DNA of 64,000 nucleotides from Parasponia andersonii (GCA_002914805.1 JXTB01000174.1:1-64000), one strand, 5' to 3'; shown: positions 38,176-51,825, counted from the first letter of the stretch. Notes: generated by a model from the sequence alone, not told the origin. Numbers and translations: made by a program.

Positions 38176-39329
38176 TCGACTAAACCCATATTCTATGGGC
38201 CTAAGTTGGTTACGGGCCTGCCCTTCTTTCTACCACTTTTGTCCATTCTGTTATCAACTGATATAAGCTAAACACAATTTTACATGTGTTACTAGAGTCA
38301 AGGGGAATCGTTTTCTGCTTGTACTAAAATGGATCAAGCAAGAGAAAACCGAAGACCACTAGGTAAAGTTGGCAGGTTTACCTACCGACATGTGGTTCAC
38401 AAGTCACCACACTCATCAAAAGAAATAGGAAAAAAAAAATGCTTTCATCATACTGCCACTTGCATCTCTCTCTAATCTTTATTGATTCATATTAATATGG
38501 ATATAGACCTTGAAATAATATTAAATAAAGTTCAACTCGATGGACATAGCTTAATGGATAGACCTTGAGAATCACATTCAGAGATTTGATTTAACCAAAA
38601 AAAAGGTTTGGTTCAGGCTTACTAGCACAATAAAACCACTACTTGCTCTAATTACATGTCTTTCCTGAAATAATAGGGAGAAAGTATATGTAAATCACTC
38701 TTTCTTACTTTAATGATGAGAAATAATTGGGTCAATTGGTTTGTTGAAAAAATAAGTTTCTACTTTTCCCTTGGGAAATATGAGGAACCCATCTCACCTT
38801 TTTTTTTTCTTTTAATATTTTTTTTCCCAATTATCTCTCATTATTGAAGAGAGAGAAAGAGAGAGAGTCCAAGGGGCTACATGGAGACATTAACCAAGTC
38901 AATCAACAATACCTTATTTCACTCTATGTATGTAAGGGGACCACTTTTTCACCGAATAGTTATCAATAACTTTTACACTCTTATATAAATATATAGCTGA
39001 TAATAATTCACTGCCAAGAATTGCAGGCCAGAAAGGAAAGGAAAAAGATAAAATGGTTCCCTCTTTTTTCCTGAAGGATAAGGATTAAAGCCTTTAAAGG
39101 AGTAGAAGAAATAGAATTAATGGAGGAAAGAGACAAAGGAACCACCCCCACCACTTTCTTTACTCGATTTGTCTCTCTGCATATGACTCAATGCGCAAAA
39201 CAAAGCAAGCGAAAAAGCCTTCACAACTACCGAGCAAGGAATCACATGCATCACCAACACATGTACCATAAAACAGTAAAACTTAATTGAATTGATATAA
39301 GAGAGTAATTCTATAAATCATCGCTAATT

Positions 39330-39760
39330 TACGTGTAATGTGTTTCACGTAGTGATATATAGAAATATAACACATAATTACTGCATGTGCGAGAATAAAA
39401 TTTATCGAGTTTCACACTATTTTTAAGACTATACTGATTATTGTACAATATTAAAACCGATTGAGTTTCGCACTATTGTACGAAATTAAAACTTACTGAG
39501 TTTTACATGGTTATGTTATAACAATGTTACATGTACGATATTAAAACTGATTGAGTTTCACACTATTATAGCACTGTTTTGATTACATGTACAAGAAATA
39601 AACTTACTAAGTTTCACACACTCTTATGTAACAGAACTGATATCTGATATGCAAACAATGGAGCACTATTTTGATTACATGTACAAGACTTGAACTTATT
39701 AAGTTTCACACACTCTTATGTAACAGCACTGATATCTGATATGCAAACAATATTTCATTG
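39330..39760. repeat. Degenerate tandem repeat, unit about 80-92 bp
   Basis: The phrase GATTACATGTACAAGA, followed by AAGTTTCACACACTCTTATG and GATATCTGATATGCAAACAA, recurs with a 92-bp period (39581 and 39673). Shorter, older copies with GAGTTTCACACTATT lie upstream to 39330. The DNA from 39761 to 40503 shows no gene apart from the FACKEL 3' flank. Confidence 0.75.
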
Positions 39761-40503
39761 CCAATGTAGTGATATTTGGCACTATTCACGGGGAACCCGA
39801 GGCTTGTGGAAGACTCTCAGCAAAAAATTAAAAAAGGGTAGTAGAAGACTACAACCATTAGAAAAATGCTAAAAATTAGAAGTTTGGATTTTAGTGCCAG
39901 GTTTTGTTTTTTCGAATTAATGCTTCATAAGATACTTTCAAACTTTCAATGAAACACAATAAAAAAAGTGAGGACTTTTTCCATTCTTATCTGTTGCACC
40001 CACAAAGAGGCACCAGACACTTTGTTGGGGATCGACTCACTTTCTCCTCTTCTATCAAAATGGGCCAAGGCCCTCTTAAAATTTTAGTAAGAGAACCTAA
40101 CGAGCTATGGTTCAGAATCAGCAAAGGAAGTCAATTGTCAGAATTTAGAAGTTAAATAGATAGACCAAGTTGCAAAACTTCTTAAGAAGGGTAGATATAT
40201 AAGAAACACGTTTATCAGAAGCAAAACTGTGTAATCCTTATTAAGTGAGCTTAAAACGGCTTGTTTCATTGACATCATGAGATGAGATGATAATAACAAG
40301 ACTGAGGAAGAAGAAGATTGTGCAATATTTAAAGGTTTGATTGTTTCCTCGATGACAACCACTAATAATGTAATAAAGGCCAACTTTCTTCTTCTTCCTT
40401 TTTTATAAGATCAAGTAAATAGCACATGAAGGTTTGAAAACTACATCAAGGGCACAAGAGAACTCCAGCAGCTAACTCTTTAACACATACAAAGCCTTTG
40501 ATG

Positions 40504-43500
40504 CTAATAGATATAAGGCAGAATTCTCCAAGGGACAAGTCTACGATATTCACCCCAAATCTCTCTGTACTTCTCTGCACAGCGAGCCTCGTCCCTTCTT
40601 TCTCGCCATATTAGCAGAATTAGAAGATAGATTGGATAGAAGTATGGAACTGGGGAACTGCAAAACGAACGAAATTATTAGAATGGAGACAGATACTCTA
40701 CTTTACATCTGTATGACTGATCAAGTAAAGGGTCAAGGAACAAAAACAAAAAGTTACCTTATCCCACAAGGTAAACTGAAGGACAATGCAAGTAACAAGT
40801 CCCCAAGGTAATTACAGTGCCTTGCAATTCCCCTTCACAGCGATAAGAACTCGTTATAATGATGAGCAACAGAATTCTTGACCCTCTTTTTTCTTTTTAT
40901 TCTTAAGTTAGTTCTTAAACTATCTTCATATTGTTCTTGCTAGGCCAATTGTGTGGTCTCACTTATTAAAAATTAAAATTTTGCAAATGCGGTTCAAATA
41001 AGTTTCCCATTTATCTCATTAATGTTAACTTTGAAGATTGGCTACTGCACAACAGTAGATGTATGAAGACGGTAGTAACAAAATATGATCTTACCAAAAA
41101 CCAGAAGCAAGCAAGTTTCCCCCAATAACCTTCGGAGGCTTCCCCCATATCAGTGCTTTTGGATTCTTTTTAAACACGTGCTTTTGCTTGTTAGCTCCTC
41201 TAAATACTAAATACCTGCCCAATTTCGAAAAAACAGAAAACTGTATAAGAATGATGGTCACAGCGCTTCAAAATGTTCTGAAATACTCGATGAAAGTTAC
41301 CCTATTATAAAGACAAAACAATTTGCTATAACCGCAGCCGTCGTTAACTCAACCTTATTATGCAGAAGCCACCAAGCCTGTGACAAAGGCAACAGTGATG
41401 ATCAACAGTACAAAGACTAATCAATAATAACATGGCTTTGACAATTACAGGTGCATCTGATACGGTTATGCAATAACTCAAAAAGGTCACAGAAGCACTC
41501 TATGATATAAAAAAATTAAAAATTAAAAATTAAAAAGAAGAAGAAGAAGAAAGAGAATAACTATGATCAGATGCATCAACACGTGCCTGAATGCTAAAAG
41601 TGAAAGGGATCCACACTAGGTCTCCAAATACCAGCATGAAGCCTAACCTCTCTGCAATTATGTCCCATCTATAAAAGACAACAGGAAACAAATGGATTAA
41701 ATGCGTAAAGAAACGTATTTGAATGACAAATTTTAGGTATAAAAATAATTAAAAGGAAAAGAGGTTACAAGCAATCAGGTAGAAACATCATTACAATATA
41801 TGAAAATATTACAAGCTTCGTTCTCGGTTGATGCAATTGTACGTATAAATGCAAAGAAACTGTAGTTTTTGTTTTTTCACTTGTTTTACTATTTTTCTTC
41901 GTTTTCTTTCATTTACTCTCAACATTGATTAAATAAGTTGTCTAGAACCTACCAAGACTTCAGGAAAAAAAAATATCAGCATTGGTAACTGCAGTCACCT
42001 CAGGTCATACCTGCTCCTCTGGTAGGCTAGTATCAAGGTCAACCACTTTCATATGGCACTTACTAACCTCGAAGGGAGAGAATCACAATCACTAGAAACT
42101 AATGGGATAACGAGGTGTATTATTCCTGTATAAATGACCTCAAAGACATGATAATGTACTTACGTGGAAGTCATGTACTCCTCGTAAACAAAGTAGTCCA
42201 GGATGTATAACTGGAAGAAATACATGGGGAGAGTATCAACAATCACTTAGACATATGCAAAGGGAAAAATCAATGAACTGGGAAATTAAGGAACCAGCTT
42301 ACTGCGCAGAATATTTGGAAGAGGATCATTGATCTATCCAAAGTGGCATCTTCAATACTTCTTGCAAGAACTGACAGATTGATAAGCAGCCAGCCCATCA
42401 TTCCAGCTCTAACAAAGAAAAATCTACAGAACAGTATACCATTAGGTTTGGTAGCAACAAACAACTATCATTAGAATAGTCCCATATTTTTTTTATTCGT
42501 GAGTTATACAATGGGAGATAACCCTCTTCCATTCCCACTGTTCTTAACCCTTCTTTTTTATTCTCAGGTTCCGTATGTTACAGTAACTCCAAAAAAATAA
42601 AAAAATAGATAATAATGATAAGAACTAATATACGAATTAATGCTACTTGGAATGATTGTGAAACAATAAGTTGACTAACACAAAAGTTCACTATAAAAAC
42701 ACAGGACATTAGCATATGCAAGAAGGAAGGACTAAAGGAGAAAGCACATGTTTGCGTTTAGATATGGCCTAAGTCCTTGATTCATGGCAAACACGGGGGC
42801 AACAAAAATATGGCAGTTAAGAGATATATTACTTTAAACTAGAACAGTCACTAATTGGACGAATAATTCCTAAGGTTACTGAAAGAGATTATAACAGGTA
42901 TGGATTCTTAGTGAAAGACAATATCGGGAAGAGCAAGACTAGAGGGAAGAATGCAAAGTGGATTACGTACTTGAGGTCAATGCCCAAAAAGTGAGGATTC
43001 AGCTGTATTCCAAACCACCTAGTAAAGAAATGCAGTGTGGCATCATCAATATGATTACCGCAAAGGGTTTACCCAGGAAATGAAGCAACATATGGAAGTG
43101 TAAAAGTACGAAATTCAGCATGCCCCAAAATTCCAACCCCCAACCTTTTTTTCCCCATCTATGGTGGTTAATTTTAAACAGGAAAAGTACAAATTTCCTA
43201 GAGTATGTGAGGAGGGGAAACCTTCGCCCAATTTGGATATCAATCAGAACAAGTTGAACAGATTTCTCTGAGTTACCAGTCATGTATTAGGTCTCCTGTG
43301 ATATGAGGCTTCAGGGAGGAACCCTGATTTCTTGAAGTGCGGCCAGCAGCATAGAGGAGCAAAGTGGCCTATCATTTAGAAACAAAAATGAAGAAAGAAG
43401 TAAAAATTGCAACTTTAAATACCAAATTAAGAACAGACGCTACACCATAAGATAATCCAAGGTTTATCCCAGTGTTATCAACAAGTGGGGGAATAAAAAG

Positions 43501-44722
43501 TAATCTTCAAATGCTTATAAATGGAAATGTCATTTGCAACTTACCAAAACACTGAACAAAAAGGTAGTTGAAAGAAGATCAAGTCCTCTGTCTGATATTG
43601 CCTGCAAACATTATGATAAGGTTAGCACCAAGATAAAATCAACTGCATAGTCAAAACTTTACGTTTACTCTATCTTTATACATATCTATAGCCAGAGTTA
43701 TCTGCAAAAGCTGCAGTAGAAATATGTGGAACCAAATCCATTTCCAGGCTATACACTTTCAGGCCAAACCAAGATGTTATATGACTTTTAAACCAGCTTA
43801 TGCAGAAGTTGGAAGAAATATGCACCTAAAAATCATATGGCCCTTCTTTAAAATTTTGTATAACACGAATTGGGTTCGACAAATTTTGCAAGTTACCGTC
43901 GAAATCCAAGGCAGTTGAAGGAAAAATAAAAGTTCTCTTTGTTAACCGCGGCAGCATAAATTTCACATCTTATTTTTGTAAAAAACCAAGTAATCAACTG
44001 AGCATGATTTACTCACATAAATTTCACATTAAAAAATTAAAAAATAGTCAAACACCAGGATGATAGAGATAGTGAAACACATACAGTAAGCGACACGACA
44101 TTGATCTTAGCCGCAACCCCAAGAAGCGTGATCAGCAAAAGAAGTGATACCAATCCTACCAAGTATAAACCAGAGCAAAATGAAAACAATTTTTATAAGT
44201 AAATACATCAATAAACTAAACCAACCGTGTCAGAGCTAAAATTCTCCAAAACAAACAAAAACACAGTATAAACAAAGTATTCTAAACAAAGAATTCTCTC
44301 TCAAAATACCTTTTTATCAAATAAAAAAAACCCAGAAAGGAAAAGGCTTCAAACAAGAACTTTAACGTATAGAAACGCATATACAGAGAGATAGATAGGA
44401 ATACGTATTAAACATGTATATGTATTGAAATGTGGATAAACTGACCGTTGCAGCGATATTGAAGACGAGTGCCGTCTTGTAAGGTAACCCCAGGAACAAT
44501 TTTACCGGGAAGTATAGATCCAGCTATTGCCAAGTACACAAAGAATACTGCTAGTATGGCAACCTGAAGAAACCAAGTTCGAAAATTCAAATAAGCACAG
44601 CAAAATGAATCAAGGCATCGATAAAGGGTAAGGTCCAAAAATGAAGGCTAATTGGAGAAAAGGGTAGCACTTACAGAGCTCCATGAAGGGATCAGACCGT
44701 TTAGAATGAGACCCAGATCCAT
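40504..44722 (-). CDS. FK: Delta(14)-sterol reductase (FACKEL)
   Basis: Reduces the C14-15 double bond of sterol intermediates with NADPH in the ER membrane, a step of plant sterol synthesis needed for embryo patterning in Arabidopsis. Thirteen exons, in transcript order: 44722-44675, 44563-44446, 44155-44085, 43601-43545, 43368-43277, 43018-42971, 42423-42303, 42210-42164, 41668-41587, 41377-41301, 41214-41095, 40832-40758, 40657-40504. They give 1,110 nt and 369 aa, the same length as Arabidopsis FACKEL as I recall it. Many hydrophobic segments fit a multi-pass ERG24-type reductase. Diagnostic parts are [20 protein letters not shown] near the N-terminus, [17 protein letters not shown] in the middle, and [12 protein letters not shown] and [14 protein letters not shown] near the C-terminus. 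Intron 9 starts GC (41586) instead of GT. The start codon is the only ATG ahead of exon 1 in frame. Confidence 0.97.
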
Positions 44723-46210
44723 GGCTTCTCTTCGTTCTCTCCGTTTCGCTCGAGCTCTTCAGTCCAACTACGTCTCTATGGTCTCAGCGTCAGACTCAGT
44801 TTGAGTGAAGTGACTCACACTTTTATTGACTGGCTCTCTTTGGGCGGGACCCGCTCGAGTTCTCAACGACATATCGTTTGGCTTTTCGCATTTCAAATGT
44901 ATTGCTCGTCTATCAAATCCGCAGCCATTTAATTACGACATGTCGTTTTTTACTCAATTTACATCTCTTTCACTGTTAACCGGGGAATTTTTTTTTTTTT
45001 TCCCTGTCTTTCTGGTGCTTCAAATTTATTGTTGTTCGTTCTGGAAATCAAAATGCCGTTTGGAGTTTGGTGTTTCTTCAACGTATATTTATAAATGGTT
45101 AATCTTGTTTTTAAACCCCTTGATATATAAATCAAACTTCAAACGACACTTTGATTGTAGATATAAAAAATGCCGTTATATTTTTGTCCCTAATTTCTAG
45201 ACCGTTCAAGTTCAAACCGTGTGATGTGTACCGTACATATACCCATTATAGCGAGCATCATCCCCCTTTGATACACTACATATTTTATGTTGTCAGAATT
45301 TTGGTTTATAATTTTATAATAAGATTGTTCAAAATAAGACCAAAATATAAATTGAGGGGGAAAAAAATAATTTAAAGTCTAAAGGAGCATAATATGACAT
45401 TTGAAGATTCATGGATAATTGCGAGGAAAGCATCATAATTCATAGGCCAATATTGAGATATCTTAAAAGTTCATATACCCAAGTAGGGCTTGAGTTGGAG
45501 TACAAATGAAAATTACCTCCTATTAATTATTTTATAGCAAATTCTAGGTAATAAGAAATATATATTATGTATATAAGAATGACTAAAATATCATTTTGAC
45601 CCATGCTTTTTAAAATATGTCACATTTGGTACTAAATTGAATGACTAAAATATCATTTTGACCCATGCTTTTTAAAATATGTCACATTTGGTACTAAATT
45701 ATGTTTTTTTGTCGCAATGTGAAATAGCATTCTTGTAAATTATCGAGCAAAATTGAAACAAAAAATAATAATCTTAAGTTGACAAAATGAGATTCAAAAA
45801 CCAAAACAAAGTCGCAACATAATTTGAACTTCTGATTTTCAAAAGTTAGAATGGGATTGTGTTTTTTTTTTTTCCTTTTACTTAGAATTTTAAGCTAATC
45901 TTAATTGTCTAAATGAGATTTTGTGATTGTACGCAAGAGGAAGAATTTTTCGAGTTTATTCTTTTTACTTTTTTGCTTGCTTTTTTTTTAAAAAAAAAAT
46001 TGTTTTAAGAAAAATGTCCTAATTTCCACGTGTTCCAAATTTAACTCGGCGCTCAAGAATAAAAAGNAGAAATTGCATATTATATCTGTATGTAAATAAA
46101 ACAATATATAAAACAAAGTGGGGGAACCGGAGGAGGAATTTGAGAGGGTTTTTTCTAGAAGAAAAACTCTCACTCGACGCTCTGCTTCTTCTCTCGGTGG
46201 TGTTTCAACA
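44723..46210. promoter_or_regulatory. Divergent intergenic region between FK and HDT
   Basis: About 1.5 kb between two start codons pointing apart, so it must hold both promoters if they are not shared. The FK side (44723-44960) is richer in G+C. A perfect or near-perfect 62-bp tandem duplication (45579-45640 and 45641-45702; unit includes CATTTTGACCCATGC) lies in the middle. One unknown base is at 46067. Confidence 0.55.
45579..45702. repeat. 62-bp tandem duplication
   Basis: Two adjacent copies with no difference noticed by eye, containing AAAATATGTCACATTTGG. Identity suggests a recent event. Confidence 0.88.
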
Positions 46211-49200
46211 ATGTCAGCAATGGAGTTTTGGGGTAACCTCTCTCTCTCTCTTCGATCATTTCCTTTTTAGGGTATATTTTCTGTATTATGTTCCAGCTCG
46301 CTATACTTTTGATTCTGAACTCTTTTTAACCGTTTGGTTGCCGAGAAAGCGAGGGGAAATGGAAAGAAAGATGACCAGTTTTTACTAGTTTCAGAATTTC
46401 TTCTCTTTTTAGGGTTTTGAAATACCTGCTAAAAGAGACACCTTTAGGGTCTGTGACTCAAACTTCATTTATATATACATCCATGCATGTACTTTTATCT
46501 ACATATATGTACATACACTGGTTTTTCCCTATGGTTTCTCTTGAGAAAATGTATGGTGAAATTTTTATTTGTTCTTTTGTGGATCTGGTCAAGTTGAAGA
46601 TGCTTCTGTTTCACTTGGTTCCTGTTATTGCTTGCGTAGTACTACTCATGAGTTACTTTACGCTTTGATTTTTGATTTCTGCGTTGAAAAAGAGAAAAGA
46701 AGGAAAATGAATGAATTCAATTTGTATAGTTCTTCGATAGAAGTGTTTTTTTCTGTAATAAGTTTTATAAACTTCTATATAACTTGTTCAATTTGTTTGA
46801 GGCTAATTTTCATTGGAATGGTGTTAAACTATAAATTTCAGGCTGCTTTATTTGCTCTATAATCTATACAAGTGGTTCTTTAAGTTTTGACTTACAATGA
46901 AAGCCTTTCTCATTTATGCTAATGCTTATCAGGGTGACAGAGAGAGAAAAATGTTAGACTAAATTAATGAAGCTACTATAAGAGCAAAATGGGAAACCAT
47001 TAATGTATTCATTTGAGAGCAATGTAGTGAAACAAGCATTTGTTTATCGAGATTATGTGTCAAACTGTTGAACAAAAGTTGCATTTCTTCTTCTGCATAT
47101 AATAGATTAGTTTTGAAAGTTTGATTTGATGTCTAGGTCTTGAGGTCAAGAGTGGAGAGCCTGCTGTTGTGGAACACGAACATGGCACCATCTTGCATCT
47201 TTCACAGGTAATTGGTGATTTTTGTAAATTTTTGGCTTGCATTTTTTCACGTCATTAGTAATTGTAATAATAGTATTGAAATTGTTACATAATGCAGGCT
47301 TGTTTAGGTGAGACCAAGAAAGAAAAAGGAAGTGAACCCGTGTTACTATTCGCAAAAGTCGGTGATCAGAAATTTGTTATTGGCACACTTTCATGGGGAA
47401 AATTTCCACAGATTTCCTTTGATCTTGCATTTGAAAAGAAATTTGAGCTATCCCACAACTGGGAAAATGGAAGTGTCCACTTCACGGGATATGTAGTGCT
47501 TCCATCTGGATATTCTTTTAGTTAAGTTGTTTAAACTTGTTAATGCAATGCCTTGATTTCTTTGATATATGTATGTTCATTTCATGCTATAAATTGTTTA
47601 TACTTTTTGTCACTTTGACTGCATTTACCTTGTCGTCATCCCATGTTAATTGTATGAGAGTGACAAGTAAATACCCTAGTTATTTTGTTTACTTATGACT
47701 TCATCTGACCATATGTTTTTCCAGATGACAATTCTGATTCTGATACTGATTCTGAAGATGAGAAGCCGCCTATTCCTGTTGATCATGGTAAACTGCCTTG
47801 TAAATATCATCCTCATTTACTGTTGGCTGTTTTGCATATTAAGTTGTGAAATTCCTTGTAATTGTATTGATATGGTTTTTCTTATGTTTACATAGGAAAC
47901 TCGTACTTACAGGCTAAGGAAGAGGTAAAGGTTACCAACTCAAATAAAGGTGTTAAATCTGGTCAAAGTGGAAGTAGTGACAATGATGAAAAAGATTCAT
48001 TATCTAGCGATGAATCTGGTGATGAGCAGCAGGTATTTTTTTTAATTCTTCTTTCGGTAATTTTTTTTTTCCTTGTTAGGCTTATAGATAATTCCTTCTG
48101 CCTATATAATGCATGAATGTTCTCTGTCATTTCCAAGTTTTAACTCCTTGAAATTCTCTTTATCAACTTGCTAGTGCAGGATCTTAATATTTTACATTAG
48201 AAAGTTTCCATTGTCTATTACTGTTAACTAGACGGGGCCGCAAAGAATTTTTTTTTTTTTTTTCCTTTTATGAGTTCATGGGATCCCTTTCCAGTTGAAT
48301 GAACTGACTCTGTGGATTCTAATCAGATTACAGTTGCCAGTGCCAGTCAACATACTGTCATTAAATATTCTTACAAAAATAATGTTGTCAATGTTGTGGC
48401 TTGCTGGTCTCTTTTTATTCAGGCCAAGGTCAACGATGAGGAGGATAGCACTGATGATGATTTTGAAAATGAAGAGCGGGATGGAAGTGATGATGAAGAA
48501 AGTGATGACAGTGAAGAGGAGGATGAGGATGAAGAAAAGAAGGTAGCACTTATATTCTACCCTGTTTCTTATTTCTTTTGTTTTTTTTTTTTTCTTTTTT
48601 CAACGTGAGAGATTACTGCCTCTTTTTGAATTCAACTACACTCAGTAGCATTTCTGTTTTGTTATTATTTTTTCGAATATTGATGATAATTTAATTCAAT
48701 TTTCTTTTCTTTTATTGTGAAGGTTGATATCAGCAAGAAAAGATCCGCTGAATCTGCTAAGAAAACTCCCATAGCTGGGAAGAAGGCGAAATTGGTAACT
48801 CCTGAGAAGGCTGATCCAAAGACTAGTAAGCTTCATCCCTTATTCAAATGCCGTTATTGCCGAATCTGCGTGAAACTCTGTTTTCCGATATATTTCAATA
48901 ATTTTGTTGTTATATTTGCTTAAAAGGGTAATTAATTTGTGATAAAGGTGGCAGTAAAGTAGCTGGCCATACAGCAACTCCTCACCCTGCAAAACAAGCT
49001 AAAAAACAGCAGACTCCAAAATCGGGTGGAGCATTCTACTGCAAGATGTGCAACAGGTAAGAGCCTAGAATTTCTTTCTTTAGAAACAAAACAGAAGAAA
49101 ACATTTCTGCGCGTTCGCTCGAGTTTTGATTTCTTGTGACTTTTTTTTTGGTAGGTCATTTGGCTCGGACATTGCATTGCAATCTCATACAAGGGCCAAA

Positions 49201-49224
49201 CATGTTACTGCAAAACCTACCTAG
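46211..49224 (+). CDS. HDT: HD2-type plant histone deacetylase (HDT)
   Basis: Plant-specific nucleolar histone deacetylase family. Nine exons: 46211-46232, 47137-47207, 47298-47520, 47725-47787, 47896-48032, 48423-48542, 48723-48825, 48948-49056, 49155-49224; 918 nt, 305 aa, all GT-AG with consistent phases. The N-terminal nucleoplasmin-like catalytic region starts MEFWGLEVKSGEP and includes HGTILHLSQA. A long Asp/Glu-rich acidic region follows (residues about 130-220), then a Lys-rich basic stretch, and a C-terminal C2H2 zinc finger (FYCKMCNRSFGSD...LQSHTRAKH). The family normally begins at MEFWG; here an in-frame ATG three codons upstream gives MSAMEFWG, so the true start may be 46220. Which HDT paralogue it is cannot be settled. 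Confidence 0.96.
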
Positions 49225-50119
49225 CTATAGTAAATATATATATAAGAACAAAGTAGGAGTTAGCTTTAGTATTCCTATTTAAATCAGCATCATATTCGTA
49301 TATTTTTGTTCGTGAACTCATTTTGCTTGTTGAAAGCCGGCGATATGCATGTTTAGTAATGCTACCGAAACGCTCTAGTATTCGAATTTTATTTTTGTCC
49401 ATGACGAACCCATTTTTATATGCAAAGAGTTTTACTAATGCTTTGGGAACGGGAACCAGTGATTGTCAGGGCTTGGAAGATGTATACTGTTCATAAAGGA
49501 ATCAATTACCGTTAATTGCTGCTTGTTTACATCCAGTTAAATTCTGATTTAATGTTACGAAATTGAAACAATTAATTCACTTCAGAAGACCGGAAAAACA
49601 ATTAATGTAGTTCAACGCGCGCTAACTAATAAACTAAATTATGAAGGGGAGGGAGTTCTACTATGCGGTGCAATTTAATTTAATTCAATTTTATTTTATT
49701 TTATAATTGGTCGAAGTGGTCCCTTCGAAAAAAAAAATATTGGTCCAAGTGGGGCCAAAAATAGTGATATATTGGAAAGGCCGCTATTGAAAACTCAGCA
49801 AGGGTGTGTAGAACTCTTTTAACCCTGACGTGAACAACCCGATAGTAGATAATCCAAAAAGTTACAATAGTAGATAATTTGGACGATTTTGAAATTCTGC
49901 TCAATGTAAACATATATTATATAAAATTCAAATAGTTATGGAAAAATGAGTTTAAAAAACACAAAAATTATACTTATAAACTAACCCACTCAAATTATTG
50001 GTTAGTTACGAATTTAAAATTCTAAAATTGAGCAGGATTTTGGGTTATAAAAATCAACCCATATTTTGATTGGACGGTGTAACCCGCCAAATCTGATTTA
50101 TGCTCAGCGTTATTTGAAG
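49225..50119. other. HDT 3' flank and intergenic DNA
   Basis: A+T-rich with no supportable gene. The start probably includes the HDT 3' UTR. Confidence 0.5.
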
Positions 50120-50544
50120 TAGAGCTGGCAATTCGTGTCTACAGATCATGTTCATGTCGTGTCAATGTATGTGCAGAATAGGTAAATGTTCAACTCGAAT
50201 ACGACTCATTTAATAAATGGGTCAAAAGTTATAATACAAATATGACCCATTTATAAACAGGTTGACACGACTCGTGTAACCCATTTATTAGACAAGTCAT
50301 ATTAACCCGTGACACGTGACTTGTGACTCGAATACGACCTATTTAATAAAAAGTCTTATAAAAATATGACCAAATTTTAGGCCCAATTTGAGCAAATATC
50401 CTTTTTATCAAATATTATAACAAAATATTCTGTATATATATTTATATATCAAGTGTACAATTTTATATACCAAGTGTAAAAATTATATATCTAGTAAATT
50501 TTAGTATAATAACTGAAATTAGTAAATATATTATCTACCAAGTG

Positions 50545-50579
<35 letters not shown>

Positions 50580-50916
50580 AGACATTTAGTTATAAAATTT
50601 AACAAAGTGAACTCTACTTAATCAAATTTAAAATGTTGATCATCCACCTAAATTTTTCTTATAAAATAAACAGGTCAAAAATTATGATTAGACACGACCT
50701 GTTTATAAACGAGTTGACACGACATGACACTTTTACTAAACATGTCATTTTGGTATTAGTTGGTTCAATCTGAACACGATCCACTAATTAAACGAGTTAA
50801 TATCTCCAATTTGGACATGACATAAACACGATTAAGCTAAACCCAAACTCGTTAATTTCGTGCCAGATTTCGAGTCGTATTATCATGTCGTGTAGTGTCA
50901 TAAATTATTAGCCCTA
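50120..50916. mobile_element. 797-bp non-autonomous hAT element
   Basis: Left end TAGAGCTGGCAATTCGTG and right end, read inward, TAGGGCTAATAATTTATG form short imperfect terminal repeats of the hAT TAGnGnT type. A perfect 8-bp target duplication ATTTGAAG flanks it (50112-50119 and 50917-50924). The interior is rich in ACACGAC/GTCGTGT motifs near both ends and has no transposase frame. Confidence 0.9.
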
Positions 50917-50924
50917 ATTTGAAG

Positions 50925-51825
50925 TGACCCATTCTTTTTTTCTCCTGGTATGCTCGCTAGAAAGACCTTTTTTCATTTATAATGTTTATGGAAAATTCTA
51001 CAATTTAGTAGTTTTCCCCATCACGAGAAAGTTAATGCTGCAGTGTGATTGGCTGAAAATGATTCCCTGACCCACACAAAAATAGTTGCAAGTGATGTAT
51101 CCCACATTCTTACCTAGCCATAACCAAATGATAAAATTAAGGGCTAATGATGGAAATGACTCGTCAATTGTACTCATCGTACTATTTACACTCCCGAATT
51201 TTCAATTTATACAGTAATGACTCTTAAATTAGGCAATTGTTATAACAATGACTCTTTTGTTATAAATTTTTAGTTTTTTAACGTAAATGATCATGAACAA
51301 AGTGTATAATTAGAGCTTTATTTATTTTTATAGGTCAGAATCTTGTTCTCCGTCATAATTACCAAACTATATGTTTTGCACATAACTCATTTTTGTTAAA
51401 AATTTAATAATTTATGTGAAAAAATGGTCATTATTACAATGATAGTTTATAATGTAAGCTGAAAATTGAGAATCTTTTTTTTTTAATCACAATTATCGAA
51501 TTGTGTACTTCGAAATGATTTAATTATGTTCAATATTTAACAGTTTGTGAAAAAATATCATTATTGCAACAATTACACTATTCAGGGGTCATTATTGTGT
51601 AAAATGAATATTTAGGGGTTAAAGTAGTACAACAACTATAATTTAGGAGCTATAACTGTAGTTAACCCTAAAATTAAAAGAAATAATGGAAGAAGATTTT
51701 CTCCCTTGGTAATGTTGGCTAAAAAATTCTCATATTGATCCAACGAAAAGAAAAAAAGTTATAGGTATAGGAAATGAGACAAAACAAGAATTCCATTATT
51801 AGACTTAAATAGAAACTCCAAAAGG
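50925..51825. other. Intergenic A+T-rich DNA
   Basis: No gene recognised. Several loosely similar stretches around 51170-51660 (ATAATGACTCTT, GGGGTCATTATTG) occur on both strands and may be an old inverted-repeat element, but ends were not found. Confidence 0.4.
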
